64,000 bases of DNA from contig NZ_JACHCR010000016.1 in assembly GCF_014205845.1 (NCBI RefSeq), forward strand, positions 1 to 64,000, given 5' to 3'. Below, piece by piece: positions 16,835-26,653 of the stretch. The notes below the pieces were generated by a model. It did not search any database. It was not told the DNA's origin and saw only the letters and a program-made list of their open reading frames with translations. A program made the translations under genes and the position numbers. Within the stretch, counting starts at the first letter, position 1. Each line of letters starts with the position of its first letter. This DNA comes from Mucilaginibacter cryoferens. Lineage in GTDB: Bacteria; Bacteroidota; Bacteroidia; Sphingobacteriales; Sphingobacteriaceae.

Positions 16835-19012
16835 TTAAAGGTTACACCAGTAAGTCCATTTCACTACCAGCTGGCGGTTTTTAACCGTGTAGGGAGAAGG
16901 GATGGAGTTATCGCCATAAACAATAAAAAAGTCGGAGGCAGGTTTGTAGCGCCATTGCAGGCGTACATTGGTATTTATATTTTTAACCTGCCCGTTATAC
17001 TGCACATACGTAGTAAAATAAAGGGTATTGCTAAAGGTAACATCTGCCCGGGGGCCTACCAGCCAAAAACCTGTATCGCCATAGGGCTGCGGTAACCTAA
17101 GATCATTGTATGATGTATTTACCGATAGGTTTACATAGGGCTGAAAGCGATATCCCAATTGCCCTATTAAACTGGTACGATTACCATTGAGGTAATAGCC
17201 GCCATGCAACCCTTCTACCAGGTAAGTAAACAGCGCCTGTGGTCTTGATGCAAACTGCACATCAAGCGTATTCCAGTGATATTGGGAGCCAATTGGCAGT
17301 GGCACTTTACCTGTATTGGTAGGATCAAAAGGAACCAGCAATTTAATATAGGTATCGATGCCAGATACCGTTAAAACATCACGGTTACGAAAGGTAGCTA
17401 TATAAGCCAAAGTGCTCTCGTTATCGGTACGTTTAAAACGTTCATCAAAATAATAGTTGCTGGTTAGCTGTATTCCGTGAATGAGCACATCACCACCCTT
17501 GGGAAAAAAGTTATGTAATATAAGCGGGCTTATTTTGTTATACCCTACCCTTGGCACATAGCCAACGCCAGCGGTATAGTTTTTGCCAACATATTCGTCC
17601 TGTAAATAAATTGTCCAGTACTTGCTTAAATATTGCAGGTGACCTGCACCTACTATATCGTGCCCCTTTAACCCCGGTGTAAATGATTTTAGGCCAAGCA
17701 GCTTGCCTGTCCACAGGTTACTTGATGATGCCAGGTTGTACTCCATACCAAAATTGCGGTTGTAAGCATTCCCCGGGGTGGATGTACCCGTTGCATCCTT
17801 ATTGATAAACATAAAGCCGATATTTGAGCGACCGAAAACCCGGCGTTGCAATGTGAGCACACCGTAATTTTGTGCAGGTGTTACAGCATCATCGGCAGCG
17901 CCTGTTTGTATATCCATGAGCCCCACCCGCCAATCTTTATCTAATTTGCCCGTAAGCCGGGTACCAAACCTGATGGGGGCGTTGAGCCCTATTCTGCGCG
18001 AAAAAAACGGACGAATATCTGCATAACCAAAATTGGCAAACAAATCTCCGTTCTCTAAAAAAAACTGACGTTTCTCGGGGAAAAAGAGTTCGTAACGATT
18101 AAGGTTCACCACTTGCTGATCTACATCTACCTGCGAAAAATCGGGATTTACCGTAAGGTCGAGATTTAGCGATGATGTAAGGCCTATTTTGGCATCGCCG
18201 CCTATTTCCTTTTTCCAGTCGGTTTTGGTGCCGGCAGTATAATCTTTAGAAAGCCAGGTAAGCGCATACGGAATAATAGAGATGTTGGTACCGGCATCCG
18301 GGGGTAACTCGTCCCAGATTAATGATCCGGTATAGGCCAGTGATGCTGTAGGAAATTGCCTGGGCACAGGTGCCCAGCTGGATTTTTCGGTTGTTTTTAA
18401 ATCATTACGGCTAAAATTTATTCCCCAAAGGCCAACACCTTTTTTGTAACGGATACTTTTAAATGGAATAGCGGCCTCAAAAATCCACTTACCCGGATAG
18501 TTTTTTACGGCCGAGATCCATTTATTATCCCAGCTAAGGTCAACCTTGCCACCCTCGTACATGGTGCCATCCCATTGCGCCCCGGCTGCGTTGGCCCCAA
18601 AGCTAAAGCCATCTGTACGGGCATCAAATGGGTCTAAAAAAAAGATAAAATTATCGTTCTTCTGAAAATTAAAATCGCGCTTTAGCGATTCTACCATATA
18701 ATCGTTTGTGCCAGAAGTGTAGCAAACAGCAATAATATACAGGTTGTTATTATCATAGGTCATTCTTACTTCGGTACGCACTTTGGCCTGACTTGTATCC
18801 ATAGGCGTAACCATGTAAAAACTACTTGTCGAATCTGCCTTAAGCCAGGCATCATCCATAACCCCATCAATAGTTATAGGCGATGCTGCCTTGCGTATGT
18901 GATACAGAAAGCCGGCATTCTTTTTTTGTGCCGAAGCAGAAAAACTAAACGGGAGTATACCCAGCAGCAATACTGCTACCTTATACACAATAGCCGGTTT
19001 TAGTTTGTTCAA
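16835..19012 (-). CDS. DUF5916 outer-membrane beta-barrel protein with N-terminal CBM9-like domain
   Basis: A 725-aa exported protein with a signal peptide ending near SASA (residue ~28). Residues ~35-230 are a CBM9-like sugar-binding sandwich (ITIDGVMDDAWLKADS...VRMTYDNNNLYIIAVCY). The DUF5916 part contains DFSQVDVDQQVVNLNRYELFFPEKRQFFLENGDLF, typical of this family (listed here in pieces: DFSQVDVDQQ, FFPEKRQFF, ENGDLF), then alternating aromatic strands of a C-terminal barrel. Role unknown; probably surface carbohydrate handling. It lies 172 bp below the secreted GH31 glycosidase on the same strand. Confidence 0.85.
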   Translation of the reverse strand: MNKLKPAIVYKVAVLLLGILPFSFSASAQKKNAGFLYHIRKAASPITIDGVMDDAWLKADSTSSFYMVTPMDTSQAKVRTEVRMTYDNNNLYIIAVCYTSGTNDYMVESLKRDFNFQKNDNFIFFLDPFDARTDGFSFGANAAGAQWDGTMYEGGKVDLSWDNKWISAVKNYPGKWIFEAAIPFKSIRYKKGVGLWGINFSRNDLKTTEKSSWAPVPRQFPTASLAYTGSLIWDELPPDAGTNISIIPYALTWLSKDYTAGTKTDWKKEIGGDAKIGLTSSLNLDLTVNPDFSQVDVDQQVVNLNRYELFFPEKRQFFLENGDLFANFGYADIRPFFSRRIGLNAPIRFGTRLTGKLDKDWRVGLMDIQTGAADDAVTPAQNYGVLTLQRRVFGRSNIGFMFINKDATGTSTPGNAYNRNFGMEYNLASSSNLWTGKLLGLKSFTPGLKGHDIVGAGHLQYLSKYWTIYLQDEYVGKNYTAGVGYVPRVGYNKISPLILHNFFPKGGDVLIHGIQLTSNYYFDERFKRTDNESTLAYIATFRNRDVLTVSGIDTYIKLLVPFDPTNTGKVPLPIGSQYHWNTLDVQFASRPQALFTYLVEGLHGGYYLNGNRTSLIGQLGYRFQPYVNLSVNTSYNDLRLPQPYGDTGFWLVGPRADVTFSNTLYFTTYVQYNGQVKNINTNVRLQWRYKPASDFFIVYGDNSIPSPYTVKNRQLVVKWTYWCNL

Positions 19013-19184
19013 GTTTAATGATGATGAAAAGGTTTAAACACAACTCAGCCCGCGTGTTACTGCAGGCTGAGATATTTTTCTGAAAGATAATAATTAGATG
19101 ATATAATCAAAAACCGAATCAATACAATGAATCAAATGATCAGGCAAAAACCTTTGCTCTTTGCTCCAAACGTACTTACTCCAA

Positions 19185-21599
19185 TTACAAATTAACTACT
19201 AAAGCTTTACCCGCATATTTAACTACCTTATCGGCTTTGGCGGTTATCTCCACATCAGAACCATGCGCGCCTTTAACCATCACGATGCTAAAGATGCGGC
19301 TTTTTAACATACCCGGGAAATGACCTTTAGTATCTGAGATAGTAAGCTTTCGGGTTTTATCGTTCCAATTAAAGTTAATGGTAGCAAAAGCTCCTTTCTC
19401 ATAATTGTAGTTATCGTTTTCATCTTCGTACAATTTAAATGTACCATCGGCACCCGGATATATCCTTAGTTCGATATTGCTGGCCGGCTTCTCGGTAGCA
19501 TACTCCACATGCGGCCCCATAGGGATAATAGAACCCGCTTTTACATAAAGTGGTAATATTTCTATAGGCGCTGCGGCGCTAACTGTCTGGCCACCGTCAA
19601 GCACTTCACCGGTCCAGAAATTGTACCATTTTGTTGCAGCAGGCAGGTAAACCTGGCGCGCTTTGGCTTTTTTATCGGCATTGGCCGATGTATACAGTTG
19701 CTCGGTAACAGGGTTTACCATAAATGCCGGACCAAACATATACTGATCTGGTATACCATAAACTTTGTCGTCGTTTCTGAAATCAAATGTAAGCGCGCGC
19801 ATTATGGTGTAGTTTTCGGTAGTTACACGGCCGGCCAGCGAGTATATGTATGGCAACAGGCGATAACGCAACTTATCAAAGTTTAGCAAAATGGCTTTGG
19901 TATTATCATCCCAGTTTTTGCTGAACAGGGCACGTTCGCCTTTACCATGAATACGGAAGATGGGGCAGAATGTACCAAACTGAAACCAACGGGTAAACAA
20001 TTCCCGCTTATCTGGCTGCGACCAATCGGCAGCGGCCCAGTGGTAATGGTAACCACCAATATCTGATGTCCAATAGGGGATGCCAGATGCGCAGGCATTA
20101 ATACCCTGTGGTACCTGATTTTTATAATTGGCAAATGTACACTCAATATCGCTGGACCATAAGGTGGCCGCGTTACGCTGCTCGCCGGCAAAAGACTGCC
20201 TTACCAAAAAGAAAGCCCGCTTACCAGGGATATCCCTGCGCCAGCCCTCGTAAACGCCTTTGGTATGTTGTAACGAGTAGGTGTTAAAATAATCTATCCC
20301 TTTACCAATACTAAAGTTACTTTGGCGGCGGGCATCCAAAAGCGCGCCGTTATCAGGCTCGCATTGGTCAATCCACCAGGCATCAAAGCCGTAGCGTTTT
20401 ACCAGGCTATCGCGGGCCTGCTGCCAGTAAAGCTCGCGGGCTTTAGGGTTGTGGGCATCATAATAAGTATCAAAAGTGTGGGTAACAACATTGTCCCAGG
20501 TAATATCGGTAAGGCCGCCCATTTTTTCAAGGGCATCGTAGTTAGGTGTTCCTTTACCAAACACCGGCCAAATAGAGATCATGGCATGAATGTTTGCTTT
20601 ATGCAATTCATCAACCATTTGCTTTGGATGTGGGTAACGCTCTGGCTTCATTACGTGCGAGCCTATTGGCAATGGGTCCCAGTAATACCAATCCTGTACA
20701 ATAACATCAACCGGAATATGGTTGTTACGGTAATTATCTTTTACGCCAATAATCTCCTGCTCGCTCATGTACCTGTCTTGTGATTGGAAGAGGCCGTAAG
20801 CCCATTTGCCAAACATAGGCGCACGCCCGGTTGCAATACGGTACGAGTCTATAATATGATCAAAAGATGGTCCGTAGAAAAAGAAATAATCTACCTGTTT
20901 ACCGCTTTCAGATACGTATTTAAATTTTGTGTTATCAGCCTCGGCACCATAAAAATTAGATGCCGAATAGTTATCCCAAAGCAAGCCATAACCTTTTGTT
21001 GATAGCAATACCGGTATAGCACCTGTAAGGTATTTAATTAATAGCTCCTGGTTGCGGCCTTTATAATTGATAGACAAAGAATCCAAAGGGTGGCAACCCA
21101 AACCATAAAGTGCCTCATTTACCGGCGATACAAATTGGGTACTTACGTTATTGGTATTAATACCGGCAATGGTTACCGGCGTAATGGTTTTATTTTCGCT
21201 GTCTTCGGCAGTAATTACATTGCCTTTTAAATCGGTATAGGTAATGGCGTTGGTGGCCTTATTTACTTTAACCTTTAGTTTTGCAGTGGTAATTATCACC
21301 TCTGTTGAGGTTGCTGTAACCTGGTATGGCGTTGGTGTTTTCCATGTATTATTAACAACCAATGATGGTTTGGTTTCAAATGCATCAAAAATGGTGTACT
21401 TTACTTCAATCATATCGGCACTGCGCACAAGCACCTTCATCAAGCCTTTATCTAAAGAAAAAGTAACGCCATCTGCCCCTTTTTTAAAGGATTTAACGGC
21501 GGCGTTTGCAGGAATAATGGCCATAGCTCCTGCCAGCAAAAGAAACAACGCAATCGATTGTTTTATTTTTGCATTTAAGGTGAGTAACTTTTTAAACAT
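19185..21599 (-). CDS. Secreted glycoside hydrolase family 31 (alpha-xylosidase/alpha-glucosidase type)
   Basis: An 804-aa enzyme with a signal peptide ending near NAA (residue ~33). Order: N-terminal beta-sandwich (GH31_N), a (beta/alpha)8 barrel, then proximal and distal beta domains including a DUF5110-type end. The nucleophile is Asp411 in WWIDQCEPDNG and the probable acid/base Asp484 in LWSSDIECTF. The WWIDQCEPD form is typical of the alpha-xylosidase/oligosaccharide branch rather than the WNDMNEP form of the second GH31 at 56375. It likely acts in the periplasm on alpha-linked sugars. An inverted repeat at 21733-21757 lies upstream. Confidence 0.9.
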   Translation of the reverse strand: MFKKLLTLNAKIKQSIALFLLLAGAMAIIPANAAVKSFKKGADGVTFSLDKGLMKVLVRSADMIEVKYTIFDAFETKPSLVVNNTWKTPTPYQVTATSTEVIITTAKLKVKVNKATNAITYTDLKGNVITAEDSENKTITPVTIAGINTNNVSTQFVSPVNEALYGLGCHPLDSLSINYKGRNQELLIKYLTGAIPVLLSTKGYGLLWDNYSASNFYGAEADNTKFKYVSESGKQVDYFFFYGPSFDHIIDSYRIATGRAPMFGKWAYGLFQSQDRYMSEQEIIGVKDNYRNNHIPVDVIVQDWYYWDPLPIGSHVMKPERYPHPKQMVDELHKANIHAMISIWPVFGKGTPNYDALEKMGGLTDITWDNVVTHTFDTYYDAHNPKARELYWQQARDSLVKRYGFDAWWIDQCEPDNGALLDARRQSNFSIGKGIDYFNTYSLQHTKGVYEGWRRDIPGKRAFFLVRQSFAGEQRNAATLWSSDIECTFANYKNQVPQGINACASGIPYWTSDIGGYHYHWAAADWSQPDKRELFTRWFQFGTFCPIFRIHGKGERALFSKNWDDNTKAILLNFDKLRYRLLPYIYSLAGRVTTENYTIMRALTFDFRNDDKVYGIPDQYMFGPAFMVNPVTEQLYTSANADKKAKARQVYLPAATKWYNFWTGEVLDGGQTVSAAAPIEILPLYVKAGSIIPMGPHVEYATEKPASNIELRIYPGADGTFKLYEDENDNYNYEKGAFATINFNWNDKTRKLTISDTKGHFPGMLKSRIFSIVMVKGAHGSDVEITAKADKVVKYAGKALVVNL

Positions 21600-21732
21600 A
21601 TTGAACAGCAGTAAATTGGTTTATAATAAGTGTAAGAATTACACCTGTTTTGAAAATGTGAATATAGGTACTTTTTTTAATTGAAGAAAAAATAATTGTG
21701 AGTAGATGATTTGAGTTGGGAGGTATTTAAAT

Positions 21733-21757
21733 GCATAGTATCATCTTAATACTATGC
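21733..21757. promoter_or_regulatory. 9-bp inverted repeat upstream of GH31
   Basis: GCATAGTAT (21733-21741) and ATACTATGC (21749-21757) flank a 7-nt spacer, about 135 bp before the GH31 start. It could be a regulator site or a hairpin; no neighbouring regulator gene is present. Confidence 0.4.
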
Positions 21758-21825
21758 TGGCGGTAAAGGAAAGGCAGTTTTTAAGGCGTAAACAAAACTC
21801 TTATTATCTTTACTCCTGACTATTT

Positions 21826-21931
21826 TCGGGGGTGTTGCCTTTGGCCGGGCTATACGCTCATACACACACAAGCCCTTAGGCACAGGCGGGTATCCGCTGC
21901 TATCCCTAACGCTCAAGTTTCGATGCTCTAA
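21826..21931. repeat. GC-richer intergenic block, candidate dispersed element
   Basis: In the 416-bp gap 21600-22015 this is the only structured part: GGCCGGGCTATACGCTCATA, then AAGCCCTTAGGCACAGG, then GGGTATCCGCTGCTATCCCT. GGGCT..AGCCC and GGGTA..TATCCC type pairings are possible. I recall similar blocks in other Bacteroidota intergenic regions, which I could not check. The rest of the gap is AT-rich with nothing recognisable. Confidence 0.4.
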
Positions 21932-22015
21932 AAATTTCTTTTATCGCTAATGGCTTATCAGGGTAACAACCAGAGGTAAGTCAATCAGTATACTAAACGG
22001 TTTAAAAAGCTATAC

Positions 22016-22627
22016 TTACAATTTTTGCAAACACCAGGTGGTCATACACCTTAAGTTTTGCACATTGGTAGTTTTTATAGGCTCGTAAAGCAATCCGTTT
22101 AACTCGGTGCCATATCGTAAAAGCATCCCCTCGTTTACCAAAAAACGTTCGGAGCCATCGGGTAAAAAATAGCGCCCGTTACCCAAAGGCTCTACCAAAG
22201 TTTCAATCCCTATATCTGATGCCAAACGGGCAAAAAAGTAGCCACCCGGCTTAAGTACACGCCATAAGGAGCGTAACATTTTATCAAAATGTTGTTCATG
22301 ATATGCAAAGTGCAACACCGCGCTGCAGATCACCAGGTCGAAATGATTATCGGCAAAAGGCAAGCGCTCTACCACTGCCGCTCTAAAATTATCGGGAGAA
22401 TTTTGGGGCGATAGCTTGGCCGATAATTGCTTTACAGCATCAACCGCCGCCTCATTTTGATCAACCCCGTAAACATCGAACCCATTTTTTAAAAAGTAAA
22501 CCAGGTTACGGCCACCGCCGCAACCTGCATCAAGCACCGTTTTACAGTCATCAAACCGCCCCTTCAATAACTGATCGAACAGGTAGATATCAATATTGCC
22601 AAATATTTGTTGTAAGTTATTTTGCAT
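22016..22627 (-). CDS. Class I SAM-dependent methyltransferase
   Basis: A 203-aa Methyltransf_11-type enzyme. Motif I is VLDAGCGGGRNLVYFL (about 33-48), followed by VYGVDQNEAAVDAV, VVERLPFADNHFDLVICSAVLHF and LKPGGYFFARL. The C-terminus has a conserved Cys- and Trp-containing tail. Substrate unknown. It is divergent to the MmcQ-like gene, with 65 bp between the chosen starts. Confidence 0.85.
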   Translation of the reverse strand: MQNNLQQIFGNIDIYLFDQLLKGRFDDCKTVLDAGCGGGRNLVYFLKNGFDVYGVDQNEAAVDAVKQLSAKLSPQNSPDNFRAAVVERLPFADNHFDLVICSAVLHFAYHEQHFDKMLRSLWRVLKPGGYFFARLASDIGIETLVEPLGNGRYFLPDGSERFLVNEGMLLRYGTELNGLLYEPIKTTNVQNLRCMTTWCLQKL

Positions 22628-22692
22628 CAGTTGCGTAAAAAGTACCCGGCTAAAGTACTGATATGATCTATATCTTTTTACTAACTTTAATT

Positions 22693-23052
22693 ATGGCAAC
22701 AGATATGTCAATATTTATGCAATTTCTGCGCAGCGTTGTATTGCCATTGCCTGGTGTTGTCGAAAAAATACATTTTGAAGATCCCGCGTTTTATGTAAAC
22801 AACAAGATATTCACCAATGTAAAATTAGGGAAAGAACTACTTGCCATTTATACCATCGAACGTGAGCAATGGATGGAGCGCGATCCGCATACCTTTTTTA
22901 TTACCAACCATTACCTTCATTATAAATACATGCTGGTACGCCTCAAAACCGTGTCGCCCGAAGACCTTAAAAACCTGCTCATTACCGCCTATCTGGCCCG
23001 GGCCACCAAAAAACTGGTAAAGGAATATGAGGAAATTATATCGGCCAGGTAA
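22693..23052 (+). CDS. MmcQ/YjbR family protein
   Basis: I chose the ATG at 22693, giving 119 aa; the upstream ATG at 22663 adds ten hydrophobic residues not expected in this family. The fold is the CyaY-like double-wing of MmcQ/YjbR (PF04237): LPGVVEKIHFEDPAFYVNNKIF, then a basic strand, FFITNHYLHYKYMLVRL, and a C-terminal helix LITAYLARATKKLV. Members are described as possible DNA-binding proteins, but no clear function is known. Confidence 0.8.
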   Translation: MATDMSIFMQFLRSVVLPLPGVVEKIHFEDPAFYVNNKIFTNVKLGKELLAIYTIEREQWMERDPHTFFITNHYLHYKYMLVRLKTVSPEDLKNLLITAYLARATKKLVKEYEEIISAR

Positions 23053-23090
23053 TTAGCCCATCACACCTATAATGTTACTAATCTAAAGGA

Positions 23091-23120
23091 TTGATTTAAA
23101 AGTTAAAACACCTATTTTTG
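23091..23120 (+). promoter_or_regulatory. Promoter of the TonB-dependent receptor gene
   Basis: TTG at 23091-23093, a 19-nt spacer and TATTTTTG at 23113-23120 match the Bacteroidota consensus TTG-N(17-23)-TAnnTTTG. Start site near 23127, ATG at 23138. Confidence 0.65.
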
Positions 23121-23137
23121 TTTACCCACACCACTAT

Positions 23138-25216
23138 ATGATAAAACTGTACCTGAGCTGCTTTCTCATTCTCGTTACCACTATAAGCGCCAATGCCCAA
23201 GGCAAAAAAACAACGGCAAAAGACACCACCCATCTTAAAACAGTTACAGTAAAAGGTTATTTAAGCGATCAACCTATACTAAGCGTACCAGCTTCGGTAA
23301 GTGTACTGGGTGCCGCACAGTTAAAATTACAGCCAGATAACTCTTTTGTTACGGCATTAAATACCGTACCAGGCATCAGGGCTGAGGAACGTTCGCCGGG
23401 GAGCTACAGATTATCTATAAGGGGGAGCTTATTGCGATCACCATTTGGGGTACGGGATGTAAAGATCTATTTTGATGAGATCCCCCTTACTGATGCAGGA
23501 GGCAATACTTATTTAAACGCCATAGATATAGGCAGCATCGGCGGCATCGAAATATTGAAAGGACCAGATGGCAGCTTGTTTGGTGCCAACTCTGGCGGAG
23601 TAGTAAGGCTAAGCCCCATCAACCGTTATAATGATAGCAGTTACTTATCGGCAGGCATCAATACCGGCAGCTATGGCTTGTTTCACGAAAAAATAGCTTT
23701 ACAGCAAAGCAAGGGCGGCAACCTGCTGAATATTAACCAAAGTTTTCAAACATACCATGGGTACCGCCAAAACAGCGATACCCATCGCAATTACATACAA
23801 CTTGCCGACAAATGGAACTATAGCGGCAAAAACGAATTACGCTTCCTGGGTTTATACTCTAACCTGGCCTATCAAACTCCGGGCGGGTTAAATCTGGCAC
23901 AATTTACCGCAAATCCAAGCGAAGCCCGGCAGCCAACACCTACCATACCGGGTGCCATACAACAGCATATTGGTATTACCACAAAAATGTATTTGGGCGG
24001 CCTGGTTAACGAATACCATTTTAGCAACAGGATAAGAAACGTGCTATCTATTTTTGGCGATCACGTTGATTTCGCCAATCCCTTTATCACCAACTACGAG
24101 CAACGAAGCGAAAACACATATGGATTCCGCACTTATTTTGAATTGGCCGGCACCCCTAAAGAAAACCTGAACTGGAAAGTAAATCTTGGGGTAGAATGGC
24201 AGCAAACCAACTCGCAAATAAGTAATTACGGCAACAACAAAGGCGTAAAGGATACCACCCAAAGCAGCGATAACATCCATACCAACCAACATTTTATATT
24301 CGGCCGGTACTCGGCAGATATTTTTAAACGCCTGCATGCCGAAGCCGCGCTGAGCTTAAACTGGTATGGGTACGATTTTAAGAACATTTACCCGCTTAAC
24401 CAAAGCAATTTTACCAACCGTAATTTTACGCCCCAACTAATGCCAAGGCTGGCACTAAGCTATCAGCTTACCAACAACTTTATTTGGCGGGCATCGGTAA
24501 GCCGTGGGTACTCTACCCCTACTACTGCCGAAGTACGCCCTACAGATAATATTATAAACACAAGTTTACAAGCCCAAACCGGTTGGAACTATGAAACAGG
24601 CTTTCGCCTGCGCAACCAGGACGAAACCCTACTGCTGGATGCATCGGTATTTTATTACCGCATCAACAACGCCATAGTTCGCCGTTTAAACCCCGATGAA
24701 ACCGATCATTACATTAATGCGGGGGGCACCAACCAACCCGGTTTTGAATTGTCGTTTACAGACTGGCTTATCCGCCAAAACAGCACTCATTTTATCAGGG
24801 GATTACAGTTTAATGAAGCTTACACTTATAGCGGCTTTACTTTCAGAGACTATACCGTTGCTACCGGCAATTACTCGGGCAACAGGCTAACAGGTGTACC
24901 AAGGCACGTTTTTGTATCCAGCTTACAACTAAAATTTCCGGCAAATTTCAGTTTGTTTGTGCAGCATAATTACACATCAAAAATTTCGCTTAATGATGCT
25001 GCTACAGTTTATGCCGCTCATTATAATTTGTTGCAAGCCAGGGCAAGCTGGCAACCCCTCATTGGCCGTAAAACAAGGTTAGAGATATTTGCCGCTGCCG
25101 ATAATATCCTCAATGAAAAATACAGCCTCGGCAATGATTTGAACGCAGTAGGCAACCGGTATTATAATGCCTCGCCGCTAAGGAATTATAATGTGGGAAT
25201 GACTGTGCGGTTATAA
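23138..25216 (+). CDS. TonB-dependent outer-membrane receptor
   Basis: A 692-aa receptor with a signal peptide ending at NAQG (about residue 22). There is no carboxypeptidase-like N-domain and no STN domain; a plug domain (about 35-150: LSVPASVSVLGAAQL..., YRLSIRGSLLRSPFGVRDVK, GGIEILKGPDGSLFGANSGG) is followed directly by the 22-strand barrel. This FecA/BtuB-like form usually takes up iron chelates, cobalamin or similar metal complexes rather than SusC-type glycans. The C-terminus NYNVGMTVRL ends in the usual aromatic/hydrophobic strand. The ligand is unknown, since no SusD or transporter gene is nearby. Confidence 0.88.
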   Translation: MIKLYLSCFLILVTTISANAQGKKTTAKDTTHLKTVTVKGYLSDQPILSVPASVSVLGAAQLKLQPDNSFVTALNTVPGIRAEERSPGSYRLSIRGSLLRSPFGVRDVKIYFDEIPLTDAGGNTYLNAIDIGSIGGIEILKGPDGSLFGANSGGVVRLSPINRYNDSSYLSAGINTGSYGLFHEKIALQQSKGGNLLNINQSFQTYHGYRQNSDTHRNYIQLADKWNYSGKNELRFLGLYSNLAYQTPGGLNLAQFTANPSEARQPTPTIPGAIQQHIGITTKMYLGGLVNEYHFSNRIRNVLSIFGDHVDFANPFITNYEQRSENTYGFRTYFELAGTPKENLNWKVNLGVEWQQTNSQISNYGNNKGVKDTTQSSDNIHTNQHFIFGRYSADIFKRLHAEAALSLNWYGYDFKNIYPLNQSNFTNRNFTPQLMPRLALSYQLTNNFIWRASVSRGYSTPTTAEVRPTDNIINTSLQAQTGWNYETGFRLRNQDETLLLDASVFYYRINNAIVRRLNPDETDHYINAGGTNQPGFELSFTDWLIRQNSTHFIRGLQFNEAYTYSGFTFRDYTVATGNYSGNRLTGVPRHVFVSSLQLKFPANFSLFVQHNYTSKISLNDAATVYAAHYNLLQARASWQPLIGRKTRLEIFAAADNILNEKYSLGNDLNAVGNRYYNASPLRNYNVGMTVRL

Positions 25217-25380
25217 TTATCTGAATCGTGATTTTATCGATATTAAAGATTTTGTCAGAATCAGGATTTTCAGAATATTTTCTCTTTGTTACCTGTATTC
25301 CCGCAAGCAATTATATATATATTTTCCGAACCAGAATTGCGTACCTTGTCATCCATCATAACGAAATCTGAAATCTGAAA

Positions 25381-26652
25381 TCAAATAACGCCCATCCGGT
25401 TGGAGTCGAACTTGATCAGCACAAACAGTAATATGGTAAAGCTTAACAGCGACGAACCTCCGTAGCTGATGAACGGTAAAGGGATGCCGATAACGGGCAC
25501 AATACCAATCGTCATACCGATGTTGATCACTACGTGGAAGAAGAGCACAGATGCCACCCCATAACCGTATATGCGCGAAAATGGCGATCGCTGCCGTTCG
25601 GCAAGGAAGATGACCCTAAGGATAAGAAAAAGATAAAGGCCGAGTAATACTATCGATCCTGCAAAACCCCACTCTTCCCCTATGGTACAGAAAATAAAAT
25701 CGGTGCTTTGTTCTGGCACAAATGAATATTTGGTTTGCGTACCATGCAGATAACCTTTGCCCCACATTTTGCCAGAACCAATAGCAATTTTAGATTGGTT
25801 TACATTATAACCCTTACCCCTTAAATCGGTGGTAATTCCCAAAATGATATTGATACGATCTGTTTGATGTGGTTTTAAAACGTGGGTATAAATAAATTTT
25901 ACGCTAAAAATAAATGTAACACAAATGGCCAGCCCTATCAGCATGGTGGTAATAAGCTGTCGGTTACGTTTAAACAAAAAGATAACCAACGCTGTAAATG
26001 CTACCAGCGCAATAATAATATGCAGGGGATTAAATAGCAGCGCCACCACAAAAAGAGTTATCAGCAAACCCGATATTACCAGAAAATAAGGCGACAAGCC
26101 CTCACGATACAACACAAAAATAAGCGAGCAGAAAACCAGGGTCGACCCCGTATCGGGCTGTAACATAATAAGCATCATTGGAAAACCAATGATGGCCGCA
26201 GCCGACATAAACGCTTTTGGATCTGTTACCCGAATATTGGCACCGCTGAGATACCGGGCTAATAACAAACAGGTAGAAAACTTAGCAAACTCCGAGGGCT
26301 GAAGCCTGAAACCGCCACCCATATTTATCCAGGCCTGGTTACCCCCAACATTTTTGCCTACAATTAGTACAATAATGAGTAACAGTACCGTTATGGCATA
26401 AAACGCCGGCGACAAGGCAGTAAAAAATCTACTCTCCAGCAATAAAATAACCATGCCCACAACCACCGCTACCATTATGTATATAAACTGCTTGCCATAA
26501 TTGGTGGCTCCATCAATAATGCTGGGGTGCCTTTCATCAAATACAGCTGCATGAATATTAAACCAGCCAATAGTGCAAAGTATAAGGTATAGGAATACCG
26601 TTACCCAATCCACATTAAAAAAGAAGCTGCGCTGGTTATTATTGTTGTTCAT
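25381..26652 (-). CDS. rodA: Rod shape-determining protein RodA (SEDS peptidoglycan glycosyltransferase)
   Basis: A 423-aa polytopic membrane protein with about ten hydrophobic segments. SEDS features are seen: GNQAWINMGGGFRLQPSEFAK (residues around 103-123, quoted in part: FRLQPSEFAK), MLQPDTGSTL with the catalytic Asp, HGTQTKYSFVPEQSTDFIF (part: SFVPEQSTDF), and the last helices with PLPFISYGGSSLL. It polymerises lipid II glycan strands in the elongasome with PBP2, whose gene ends 2 bp upstream of this start. Confidence 0.94.
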   Translation of the reverse strand: MNNNNNQRSFFFNVDWVTVFLYLILCTIGWFNIHAAVFDERHPSIIDGATNYGKQFIYIMVAVVVGMVILLLESRFFTALSPAFYAITVLLLIIVLIVGKNVGGNQAWINMGGGFRLQPSEFAKFSTCLLLARYLSGANIRVTDPKAFMSAAAIIGFPMMLIMLQPDTGSTLVFCSLIFVLYREGLSPYFLVISGLLITLFVVALLFNPLHIIIALVAFTALVIFLFKRNRQLITTMLIGLAICVTFIFSVKFIYTHVLKPHQTDRINIILGITTDLRGKGYNVNQSKIAIGSGKMWGKGYLHGTQTKYSFVPEQSTDFIFCTIGEEWGFAGSIVLLGLYLFLILRVIFLAERQRSPFSRIYGYGVASVLFFHVVINIGMTIGIVPVIGIPLPFISYGGSSLLSFTILLFVLIKFDSNRMGVI

Positions 26653-26653
26653 A

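Noticed and set aside
21600-22015. tRNA or other standard RNA gene in the large gap
   Set aside because: No cloverleaf with T-loop GTTCRA could be placed here or in other gaps.
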